Positions 23,114 through 29,644 of a DNA stretch of 31,691 nucleotides are shown in pieces. Source of the stretch: JAIVJN01 sp036732565 (lineage in GTDB: Bacteria; Acidobacteriota; Vicinamibacteria; Vicinamibacterales; UBA2999); contig DAINCF010000011.1 in the NCBI GenBank assembly GCA_036732565.1, forward strand, positions 1-31,691, written 5' to 3'. The notes under the pieces were generated by a model. The model saw only the letters and a list, made by a program, of their open reading frames with translations, did not search any database and was not told where the DNA came from. How positions within the stretch are numbered: position 1 is the first letter of the stretch; the number at the start of each line of letters is the position of its first letter. The position numbers and the translations under genes were made by a program.

Positions 23114-23166
23114 GGTTGATCTCCGCTGGTAAAGCGTCCAGACTGGAGAGTCGGGGGGGACCTTCG
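23114..23166. promoter_or_regulatory. 53-bp divergent promoter region of the KaiC/two-component locus
   Basis: Only 53 bp separate the divergent starts of the dual kinase (minus, 23113) and the NarL regulator (plus, 23167). The strip contains both ribosome-binding sites (GGAG on the minus strand, GGGGGGGA on the plus strand), so the promoters must overlap or extend into the coding regions. Co-regulation or autoregulation by the NarL protein is plausible. No clear -35/-10 pair is visible. Confidence 0.4.
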
Positions 23167-23862
23167 ATGAACGCATCGTTGCGAATCGGGTTGGTGGAAG
23201 ATCATGCGACGGTTCGCGAAGGGCTCCGCCTGTTGATCGACCAGCAGCCGGACATGCAGGTGGTCGCCGAGGCCAGCAATGGTGACGATGCCATGCGCTA
23301 CGCCGAGCGTGAAGATCTCGACCTCGTCATCATGGATTTGTCGATGCCGGGATCGAGCGGGCTGCTGGCCGCCCGTGCCCTGCGAGAGCGGCGCCCGGCT
23401 TTGAAGGTCGTCGTCCTCACTCGCCATGCAGATCAGACATACCTGCAGGAGCTGCTGCGCGCCGGTGTGTCCGGCTACGTGCTGAAACAGAGTCCCTATA
23501 GCGAGTTGTTGCATGCGATTCGTGCGGCCGCCGCCGGGGGGCAGCATGTTGACTCGGCGCTCACTCGACATCTCGCGGCACCCTTCCTGGACTCCAGCTT
23601 TCACAAACGTCAGACCAGCCTGCCTACCGTGACCGAGCGTGAGACGATGGTTCTGCGCCTGAGTGCGCAAGGGTACAGCAACAAAGAGATCGCGCAGCGA
23701 TTGGACGTGGTCGTCAAGACCGTGGAAGTCCACAAGGCCAACGGGATGCGGAAGCTCCACCTCAACGGGAGAATCGAGCTGCTGCAGTTCGCAATGCTGC
23801 AGGGCTGGCTCGACGACTCGTATCAGCATGACATCACCAGCGCTGCAGACCCATTAGGGTGA
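23167..23862 (+). CDS. NarL/LuxR-family response regulator
   Basis: ATG 23167 behind a G-rich ribosome-binding site gives 231 residues. The receiver domain has LVEDHATVREGL, phospho-acceptor Asp57 in LVIMDLSMPG, and a GYVLKQS Lys. The LuxR HTH at ~160-218 has VTERETMVLRLSAQGYSNKE, then the recognition helix VVVKTVEVHKANGMRKL. It is divergent from the dual kinase, whose HisKA_3 core is of the type that pairs with NarL regulators, so they are very probably cognate. It would bind DNA as a phosphorylated dimer. Targets are unknown; the stress genes on both sides are candidates. The in-frame start at 23116 is rejected because the 17 extra residues precede the Shine-Dalgarno. Confidence 0.92.
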   Translation: MNASLRIGLVEDHATVREGLRLLIDQQPDMQVVAEASNGDDAMRYAEREDLDLVIMDLSMPGSSGLLAARALRERRPALKVVVLTRHADQTYLQELLRAGVSGYVLKQSPYSELLHAIRAAAAGGQHVDSALTRHLAAPFLDSSFHKRQTSLPTVTERETMVLRLSAQGYSNKEIAQRLDVVVKTVEVHKANGMRKLHLNGRIELLQFAMLQGWLDDSYQHDITSAADPLG

Positions 23863-23973
23863 TCCCCAAGGGGTCCCCTCCGTTCAACCCAATATCCAGA
23901 CTCGTACTCGTCGTGCCATCGTGATCTCGATGCGGCCGGCTCCCGGAAGACGGCCCCGAACGAGACTCGAGTC

Positions 23974-25170
23974 ATGGCGATATCCAAGTCTCCCCGAAGC
24001 ACAGAATCAAGCGATGTGCGCGCGTACCCCACGCGGGCGGCGTCTCTTACCGTCGTGTGCCTGTCGCACCTGCGGTGGGACTTCGTCTACCAACGTCCAC
24101 AGCACCTTCTAACCCGCGCCGCGCGACATCACCGCGTGATGTTCGTCGAGGAACCGAAGCGCGACGCGGTGTCGCCGTTCCTGGAGCTGCGACGCGACCG
24201 GTCGGGCGTGACGATCGCGATTCCGCATATCTCGCCCTCGTCGCCGATTGGCGCTCTTCGTCAGCTGTTCGACGACCTGATTCAAGCCGAAAAATGCGAC
24301 CAGCTGGTGCTGTGGTACTACACCCCGATGGCGCTGCAGTTCTCCGACCATGTGCGGCCATGCGCGGTGGTGTACGACTGCATGGACGAGCTGAGTGCTT
24401 TTGCCGGTGCTCCGCCTGAGCTGCCAGCGCTCGAACAAGAACTCCTTGCCCGTGCGGATCTGGTTCTCACCGGTGGCCACAGCTTGTATCGCTCGAAGCG
24501 AGCGTTGCACCCCAACGTCTACGAGTGTCCGAGCGGCGTCGACGTCGCCCACTTCGCGATAGCCAGGCACTTCAAGGACGAACCAGCCGATCAATCGTCC
24601 ATCCCGACCCCTCGAATCGGATTTTTCGGCGTACTCGATGAACGCCTCGACCGTCGCCTTCTCGCGGCGACCGCGGCACTTGCCCCTGGCTGGCACTTCG
24701 TTTTGGTCGGGCCCGTGGCCAAGATCGATGCCGCCGACCTGCCGCGCGCCGAGAACCTTCACTACCTCGGGCCCAAGACCTACGACGAGCTGCCGCACTA
24801 CATCGCCGGATGGGACGTCGCCATGATGCCCTTCGCGATGAACGCCGCCACCAAGTACATCAGCCCGACGAAGACACCCGAATATCTCGCCGCCGGCAAA
24901 CCCGTCGTGTCCACGCCGATTGCCGACGTCGTGCGGACCTACGGCGACGCGGGACTCGCGCACATCGCCGAGACGCCAGAAGCGTTCGTGCGCGCCATTC
25001 GCGGCGCACTCTGTGAACCGGCGGCTGCACGACAGGCGCTTGCCGATGCGCATCTGGCATCACAGAGCTGGGATCAAATCTGGAAACGCATGGATGAGCG
25101 GGTGCGGGCAGCCGTCCGTGCTCGTCAGACGAGGCCGGTTGTAGCGGCCATTCACTCGAGCCCGGCGTAG
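23974..25170 (+). CDS. glycosyltransferase, GT4/GT1-like
   Basis: The gene encodes 398 residues from ATG 23974. The N-terminal Rossmann half opens TVVCLSHLRWDFVYQRPQHL, a standard beginning of this glycosyltransferase group. An acidic motif YDCMDE lies near 135, and the middle has NVYECPSGVDVAHF. The C-terminal half carries RIGFFGVLDERLD, WHFVLVGPVAKID, YLGPKTYDELPHYIAGWDVA and the donor-site motif KTPEYLAAGKPVVSTPIAD. This is a GT-B fold enzyme transferring a sugar from a nucleotide donor. It is cytosolic or peripheral. It lies 23 bp upstream of glf in the same operon, so UDP-galactofuranose could be its donor (inference). The acceptor is unknown. Confidence 0.88.
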   Translation: MAISKSPRSTESSDVRAYPTRAASLTVVCLSHLRWDFVYQRPQHLLTRAARHHRVMFVEEPKRDAVSPFLELRRDRSGVTIAIPHISPSSPIGALRQLFDDLIQAEKCDQLVLWYYTPMALQFSDHVRPCAVVYDCMDELSAFAGAPPELPALEQELLARADLVLTGGHSLYRSKRALHPNVYECPSGVDVAHFAIARHFKDEPADQSSIPTPRIGFFGVLDERLDRRLLAATAALAPGWHFVLVGPVAKIDAADLPRAENLHYLGPKTYDELPHYIAGWDVAMMPFAMNAATKYISPTKTPEYLAAGKPVVSTPIADVVRTYGDAGLAHIAETPEAFVRAIRGALCEPAAARQALADAHLASQSWDQIWKRMDERVRAAVRARQTRPVVAAIHSSPA

Positions 25171-25193
25171 CGGTTCCCAAGCGATTGAGAGCG

Positions 25194-26312
25194 ATGATGT
25201 TCGATTTTCTCGTGGTCGGCGCCGGGTTTGCCGGGGCGGTCGTGGCCGAACGACTGGCCGAAGTTGGCGGCCGTAAGGTCCTGATAGTCGACAAACGGAT
25301 GCACGTTGGCGGCAATGCCTACGACTATCACGACCAGGCCGGGATCCTCGTGCATCGCTACGGCCCGCACATCTTTCATACGAACTCGCACGACGTCTTC
25401 GAATACCTGAGCCGTTTCACGGACTGGCGGCCCTATCAACATCGCGTGAAGGCTTCCGTCGATGGCCAGCTCGTGCCTATCCCGATCAATCTGGATACGG
25501 TGAATGCCTTGTATGGTTCGAACTTCACCTCGGCCGAGCTCGAGCAGTTCATCGCGTCAGTGGCGGAGCCACGCACCCCGATTCGCACCGCCGAGGACGT
25601 CGTCGTCGGCAAGGTCGGGCGCGAGCTTTACAACAAGTTCTTCCGCAACTACACGAAAAAGCAGTGGGACCTCGATCCCTCGGAGCTGGATCCGACCGTC
25701 ACTGGACGCGTGCCGTTTCGGACGAGTCGAGACGATCGATACTTTACCGACACCTACCAAGCCATGCCTCGGGACGGTTTTTCCAAGCTGTTCGAGCGCA
25801 TGCTCCGCCATCCAAACATTCGGGTGCTCCTGAACACGGACTACCGCGAGATCGAGGCCGTGATTCCCTACGGCGAGATGGTCTACACAGGACCGCTCGA
25901 CGAGTTCTTTGACTTCCGCTGCGGCAAGTTGCCGTATCGCTCGTTGGAGTTCCAGTTCGAAACCTTCGACCGGCCGGTTTTCCAGCCCGCAGCCGTCATC
26001 AACTACCCGAACGACAATCCGTACACGCGCTGCACCGAGTTCAAGTACTTGACGGGCCAGGAGCATCCGCGGACGACGGTGGTGTACGAGTATCCGCGGG
26101 CGACCGGTGAACCGTACTACCCGGTGCCGAGACCCGAGAATGCGGCCATCTATCGCCAGTATCAGGCGCTTGCCGAACGAACCGGCGTGCACTTCTGTGG
26201 GCGCCTCGCGTCGTACTGCTACTACAACATGGACCAGGTCGTCGCCCAGGCCCTGACGCTCGTCAACGGCCTTCTTCGCGACGGGGCCCGATTGACCGCC
26301 CAAAGCGCATGA
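25194..26312 (+). CDS. glf: UDP-galactopyranose mutase
   Basis: ATG 25194 (25197 also possible) gives 372 residues, normal for the family. The FAD-binding motif VVGAGFAGAVVAERLA sits at the N-terminus and VGGNAYDYHD at about 40. Further signature blocks are RYGPHIFHTNS, FFRNYTKKQWDLDPSELDPT, DFRCGKLPYRSLEFQFET, NYPNDNPYTRCTEFK, and YCYYNMDQVVAQAL near the C-terminus. The enzyme uses reduced FAD to convert UDP-galactopyranose to UDP-galactofuranose, the donor for Galf-containing surface glycans. The glycosyltransferase upstream and the GH1-like gene downstream (ATGA overlap) form one transcription unit. This is a confident assignment. Confidence 0.96.
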   Translation: MMFDFLVVGAGFAGAVVAERLAEVGGRKVLIVDKRMHVGGNAYDYHDQAGILVHRYGPHIFHTNSHDVFEYLSRFTDWRPYQHRVKASVDGQLVPIPINLDTVNALYGSNFTSAELEQFIASVAEPRTPIRTAEDVVVGKVGRELYNKFFRNYTKKQWDLDPSELDPTVTGRVPFRTSRDDRYFTDTYQAMPRDGFSKLFERMLRHPNIRVLLNTDYREIEAVIPYGEMVYTGPLDEFFDFRCGKLPYRSLEFQFETFDRPVFQPAAVINYPNDNPYTRCTEFKYLTGQEHPRTTVVYEYPRATGEPYYPVPRPENAAIYRQYQALAERTGVHFCGRLASYCYYNMDQVVAQALTLVNGLLRDGARLTAQSA

Positions 26313-27577
26313 GCGACACCATGCCACTGGATCCAGCGCGCGGTCGGCACGCCATCAGCTTCTCGTCTTTCTGGGCGGCGGGGTTCGAGGCCGCGTGTCA
26401 CATCAATCGTGCGGGTGTTCGCCTCGATATGACGACCGCGACGGCGCACGATGTGATGGTCGACGACGACTACCAGCGCCTTCGCCAGCTAGGCATCGTC
26501 ACGGTGCGCGAATCGGCGCGATGGCACCTGATCGATCGACGGAACCGAAGCTACGACTTCTCGACGCTCGAGCCCATGGTGCGGGCGGCGAAGCGTCATC
26601 GGCTGCAGGTGATCTGGACACTTTGTCACTACGGGTGGCCGGACGACGTGGACTTGCTGTCGCCGTCGTTTGTCGAGCGGTTCGAACGATTCTCAGCCGC
26701 CATCGCACGCTTTCTTGGTGAGCACGGAGACGAGCGGCCCATGCTCATCCCGATCAACGAAATCTCGTTCCTGGCGTGGGCGGCCGGTGACACAGGCTGG
26801 TTCCATCCTTATCTCGTGAATCAGGGAGCCCAGGTCAAACGCCAGTTGGTCCGGGCCGCCATTGCCGGTATCGAGGCGATCCGTGCGGTAGCACCACATG
26901 CGCGCATCGTGACCTCCGAGCCGCTGATTCATGTGGTCCCCGAGACGACCGACACCACACAGCGGCAAGCGGCCGAGGACTACCGGAACAGTCAGTTCGA
27001 AGCGTGCGACATGTTGACCGGGGTGCGTGAAGCGGAGCTCGGGGGCAGCCCGGCTCTCATCGATGCCATTGGTGTGAACTTCTACCACGACAACCAGTGG
27101 GAGCATCCGAGCGGTCGGAAGCTCGGTTGGCACCTGATCCCCAGGGATCGGCGCTGGAAGGACCTTCACGCGCTGCTGGAAGAGGTCTTCGACCGCTATG
27201 GCCTGCCGCTATGCATGACCGAGACCAGTCATATCGGCGACGGCCGCGCCGCGTGGCTGCGCGAGGTGAGCGAAGAAGTCCGCATCGCGCTCCGCCAAGG
27301 GGTTCCAGTGCTTGGTGTCTGTCTGTATCCCGTGATCGACCGGTGCGGGTGGGACGATCCCTCCCACTGGCACAACTGCGGTTTGTGGGATCTCCGAGAG
27401 GAGCCCAGCGGCAAGCTCTCGCGCGTGCTCAATCGCGACTATGGGGCGGAGCTGTTGCGGGCGCAGCAGGTGACGCGCGCGCGCCCGCTCGATGAGCCGC
27501 ATCCCACGCTCATGGGCGGTCCTGACGTGTATCAACAGTCCGGTGTGTGTGAACAGGAGTACCACGATGCCAAATAG
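26309..27577 (+). CDS. family 1-like glycosyl hydrolase
   Basis: The ATG at 26309 overlaps the glf stop (ATGA). The protein has 422 residues and a TIM-barrel pattern. Glu151 in LIPINEISFLA is at the position of the GH1 acid/base (usual TFNEP), and Glu305 in CMTETSHIGD at that of the nucleophile (usual TENG). The N-terminal block SFSSFWAAGFEAACHI and RESARWHLIDRRNRSYDFS also match GH1-type barrels (GFE..., W..I). There is no signal peptide, so the enzyme is cytosolic. Both Glu motifs diverge from textbook GH1, so the substrate may be unusual, for example a Galf-containing intermediate or lipid-linked sugar made by the two upstream genes. The next gene overlaps its end by 11 bp. Confidence 0.85.
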   Translation: MSDTMPLDPARGRHAISFSSFWAAGFEAACHINRAGVRLDMTTATAHDVMVDDDYQRLRQLGIVTVRESARWHLIDRRNRSYDFSTLEPMVRAAKRHRLQVIWTLCHYGWPDDVDLLSPSFVERFERFSAAIARFLGEHGDERPMLIPINEISFLAWAAGDTGWFHPYLVNQGAQVKRQLVRAAIAGIEAIRAVAPHARIVTSEPLIHVVPETTDTTQRQAAEDYRNSQFEACDMLTGVREAELGGSPALIDAIGVNFYHDNQWEHPSGRKLGWHLIPRDRRWKDLHALLEEVFDRYGLPLCMTETSHIGDGRAAWLREVSEEVRIALRQGVPVLGVCLYPVIDRCGWDDPSHWHNCGLWDLREEPSGKLSRVLNRDYGAELLRAQQVTRARPLDEPHPTLMGGPDVYQQSGVCEQEYHDAK

Positions 27578-27974
27578 AAATCCGTCTTCAGAGAATCCGT
27601 TGAAGAACTCGGCCGAAGCCACCGCACCACGTGCGACCACCCGCGTTCGGGACCAGGAGGACGCGATTACGGACATGGCCGGCGCTGGCGCCGACACGGT
27701 CAATCAGGGTCGTGACGCCGCAGCGGACGGTTTGGAGAGTACGGCCTCAGCCGTCCGCGCGAGCGCTGAGCGACTTCCCGGGGGCCCCAAAATTCAGGAG
27801 TTCGCGCATGCGACCGCGGATCGGCTGAGCTCCACCGCCGACTACATGCGCACCCATGATGCCGCACGCATGGTGGCGGACCTGGGAGGCTGGGTGAAGC
27901 ACAACCCAGGCCCTGCCCTTGTGGTCGCCGCGGCATTCGGCTTCCTCGTTGGTCGGGCCCTGTCTCGGGACTGA
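27567..27974 (+). CDS. DUF883/YqjD/ElaB-like membrane-anchored stress protein
   Basis: ATG 27567 after AGGAG gives 135 residues and overlaps the GH1-like gene. The N-terminal ~100 residues are Ala/Asp/Arg-rich and helical (AAADGLESTASAVRASAERL, HATADRLSSTADYMRTHDAA). The C-terminal hydrophobic segment, VKHNPGPALVVAAAFGFLVG, ends RALSRD. The helix plus a C-terminal GFLVGR-type anchor is the hallmark of the YqjD/ElaB/DUF883 family, inner-membrane proteins induced in stationary phase that in E. coli associate with ribosomes. It is followed at 15 bp by the YqjE/holin-like gene, the same order as the E. coli yqjD-yqjE pair. The upstream frame from 27492 is rejected. Confidence 0.8.
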   Translation: MPNRNPSSENPLKNSAEATAPRATTRVRDQEDAITDMAGAGADTVNQGRDAAADGLESTASAVRASAERLPGGPKIQEFAHATADRLSSTADYMRTHDAARMVADLGGWVKHNPGPALVVAAAFGFLVGRALSRD

Positions 27975-27989
27975 TGCGAGGAGGAGACC

Positions 27990-28373
27990 GTGGATGGAGG
28001 GCGATCCGTCGTTGACGTCTTACAAGACATCCTGCGAAACCTGCAGGAGATTGTCCGTGCCGAAGTCCGCCTCGCCAGAGTCGAGATCCGCGACGAGGCG
28101 AAACGGGCCGCGTCGTCGGGCACTTGGATCGCAGCGGGCGTCGTCGGCGCACTGAGTGCGTGGATCTTCCTGCTGTGGACCGCCGCGTATCTGCTTGCCA
28201 CCAACATGGCGATGTGGGCGGCGACGCTCGTGGTTGCCGTGGTGTTGGCCGGTATCGCGACCGTGTTGGTCGTCGTCGGCATTCGCAGGGTGAAACGGAT
28301 TCGGCCGCTGCCGCAGCAGACGATTGAGTCGGTCAAGGAGAACCTCGAATGGATGAAACACCCGACGAAATAA
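27990..28373 (+). CDS. YqjE/phage-holin-superfamily membrane protein
   Basis: GTG 27990 lies directly after GAGGAGA and gives 127 residues. The N-terminal amphipathic helix (VVDVLQDILRNLQEIVRAEV, RLARVEIRDEAKRAA) is followed by two hydrophobic spans, WIAAGVVGALSAWIFLLWTA and MWAATLVVAVVLAGIATVLV, and a basic C-terminus with ESVKENLEWMK. This is the pattern of the actinobacterial-holin/YqjE superfamily. Despite the name, most are chromosomal stress membrane proteins and not phage lysis holins; there are no other phage genes here. The gene lies between the YqjD-like and DUF3618-like genes and overlaps the latter by 25 bp. Confidence 0.85.
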   Translation: MDGGRSVVDVLQDILRNLQEIVRAEVRLARVEIRDEAKRAASSGTWIAAGVVGALSAWIFLLWTAAYLLATNMAMWAATLVVAVVLAGIATVLVVVGIRRVKRIRPLPQQTIESVKENLEWMKHPTK

Positions 28374-28777
28374 CCACGCACATCGACCGGACACGCGAAC
28401 GCCTCGGCTCCAACTTGAAGGAATTGCAGGACAAGGTCGATGCCGCCACCGACTGGGGTGAGCACTTTCGCGCGAGGCCTCTCGTCTTTTTGGGAGCCGC
28501 GTTCGTCGGCGGCGCGTGTCTCGCGGCCACGCTTGGCGCGGAGCCCTCGGTACCGGGGCCGAAATCGGCGGACGCGCTTCGGCCCCTCGCCGGTCATCGG
28601 AGCTCTGCCCAGGGTCAGGCCCTCGCCCTGTGGAGCAACGTCAAAGTGGCGCTGATCGGCGTGGCGAGCGCCCGCCTCCAAGCGTACTTGAACGAGCTGG
28701 TGCCGGGATTCGACGAACAGTATCGACGCGCTGAACAGCGAACCGCGACCTCGAGCCGGGCTGGCCTCGACGTCTGA
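28349..28777 (+). CDS. DUF3618-like membrane-associated protein
   Basis: ATG 28349, behind AAGGAGA inside the end of the YqjE-like gene, gives 142 residues. The N-terminus has ITTHIDRTRERLGSNLKELQ followed by DKVD, the DUF3618 signature (I-x-x-T-R-x-x-L). A hydrophobic segment PLVFLGAAFVGGACLAATLG at ~45-65 anchors it. The rest (~75-142) is variable, with a helical ALALWSNVKVALIGVASARL. The function is unknown; DUF3618 genes commonly follow holin-superfamily and DUF883 genes in membrane-stress operons, as here. It is the last gene of the six-gene run. The frame is complete to TGA at 28777. Confidence 0.82.
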   Translation: MDETPDEITTHIDRTRERLGSNLKELQDKVDAATDWGEHFRARPLVFLGAAFVGGACLAATLGAEPSVPGPKSADALRPLAGHRSSAQGQALALWSNVKVALIGVASARLQAYLNELVPGFDEQYRRAEQRTATSSRAGLDV

Positions 28778-28879
28778 CGATCGCTTGACCAGCGAGCGAT
28801 TCAGAAACGATGGCGCCGTTGTCGCGACGCGAGGCGTTTGCAGAGCTCAGAACAATCGGATGAATCCGGTCTAGAACTT

Positions 28880-28903
28880 GCTCGCGTGCTTCAGCACGCG
28901 AGC
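28880..28903. repeat. perfect 10-bp hairpin in the DUF3618-DUF892 gap
   Basis: GCTCGCGTGC (28880-28889), loop TTCA, GCACGCGAGC (28894-28903). It lacks a U-tract on either strand. It could end the upstream operon by a Rho-assisted or attenuator mechanism, or protect mRNA ends. Its arms share the GCTCGCG/CGCGAGC core with the hairpin at 29593-29618. Confidence 0.5.
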
Positions 28904-28941
28904 TGCGCGGAATGGTCCGCCATCTTTCGAGGAGCAACCAT

Positions 28942-29583
28942 ATGCAGGATGGCCTACAGAAGGCATTTGTTGATGAGTTGAGGGATGCGTACGACGCCGA
29001 GAAGCAACTCTTGAAGGCGTTGCCGAAGCTCGCGAAAGCGGCGACGGCCGAGGAGCTCAGCACCGCGTTTCTCGATCATCTCGAAGAGACGCGCGGGCAC
29101 GTCGAACGGCTCGAACAGGTATTTGCCTCGATTGGCGAGAAGGTGCGCGGCAAACACTGCGATGGCATCGCCGGCATCATCGAGGAGGGCAAGGCCATCA
29201 TCGAGGAGGACCTCGATCCGCAGACGATGGACGCGTGCCTGATTGCCGCCGGGCAGCGGAGTGAGCACTACGAAATGGCCGCCTACGGCACTCTGGTTGC
29301 CTGGGCGAAGGTCTTGGGCCATTCGGATGCCGCCGACCTGCTCGACGAGATCCTGGCCGAGGAGAAGGCCGCCGACGAAAAGCTGAACGGCCTAGCCGAA
29401 GGCGGCATCAATCAACAGGCCGCGACGGCCGGCGAGCCGAACGTCGAAGATGACAGCGACGAGGGTGAAGGCGTGGTCGCCGCCGTGAAGCGTGTGGTGC
29501 TCGACACGTCCAAGCAGTCGGCCTCTAGCCGGGGCCGCAACACAAAGACCCGCAGCAGGAAGAAGACAGGCTCCCGCCGCTGA
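28942..29583 (+). CDS. DUF892 ferritin-like protein (YciE/YciF family)
   Basis: ATG 28942 after GAGGAGC gives 213 residues. The DUF892 domain fills ~1-160: LQKAFVDELRDAYDAEKQLL, FLDHLEETRGHVERLEQVFA, AAGQRSEHYEMAAYGTLVAW, and LDEILAEEKAADEKL. Glu and His in the E-x-x-H patterns (ELRD, EETRGHVERLEQ, EHYE, EE) are the di-metal ligands of a ferritin-like four-helix bundle. YciE/YciF are stress proteins of unknown reaction. After ~165 the sequence becomes acidic (VEDDSDEGEGVV) and then strongly basic (SSRGRNTKTRSRKKTGSRR), an extra tail beyond the usual domain that could bind nucleic acid. The 62-bp gap before the catalase contains a hairpin. Confidence 0.9.
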   Translation: MQDGLQKAFVDELRDAYDAEKQLLKALPKLAKAATAEELSTAFLDHLEETRGHVERLEQVFASIGEKVRGKHCDGIAGIIEEGKAIIEEDLDPQTMDACLIAAGQRSEHYEMAAYGTLVAWAKVLGHSDAADLLDEILAEEKAADEKLNGLAEGGINQQAATAGEPNVEDDSDEGEGVVAAVKRVVLDTSKQSASSRGRNTKTRSRKKTGSRR

Positions 29584-29592
29584 GTTCACCGC

Positions 29593-29618
29593 CCGCGAGC
29601 ACCTCGACGTGCTCGCGG
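29593..29618. terminator. strong hairpin after the DUF892 gene, possible terminator
   Basis: CCGCGAGCAC (29593-29602), loop CTCGAC, GTGCTCGCGG (29609-29618), a perfect 10-bp stem 9 bp after the DUF892 stop. No U-tract follows, so it is not a classical intrinsic terminator. Attenuation or mRNA stabilisation between DUF892 and catalase is as likely. Confidence 0.4.
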
Positions 29619-29644
29619 CCCCATCTCCGGAACGCAACCACGCT

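Noticed and set aside
24109..25053. 314-codon open frame on the minus strand
   Set aside because: Antisense of the glycosyltransferase; no recognisable domain.
27990..28373. Phage remnant suggested by the holin-like protein
   Set aside because: No other phage genes nearby; the YqjD-YqjE-DUF3618 order is that of a chromosomal membrane-stress operon.
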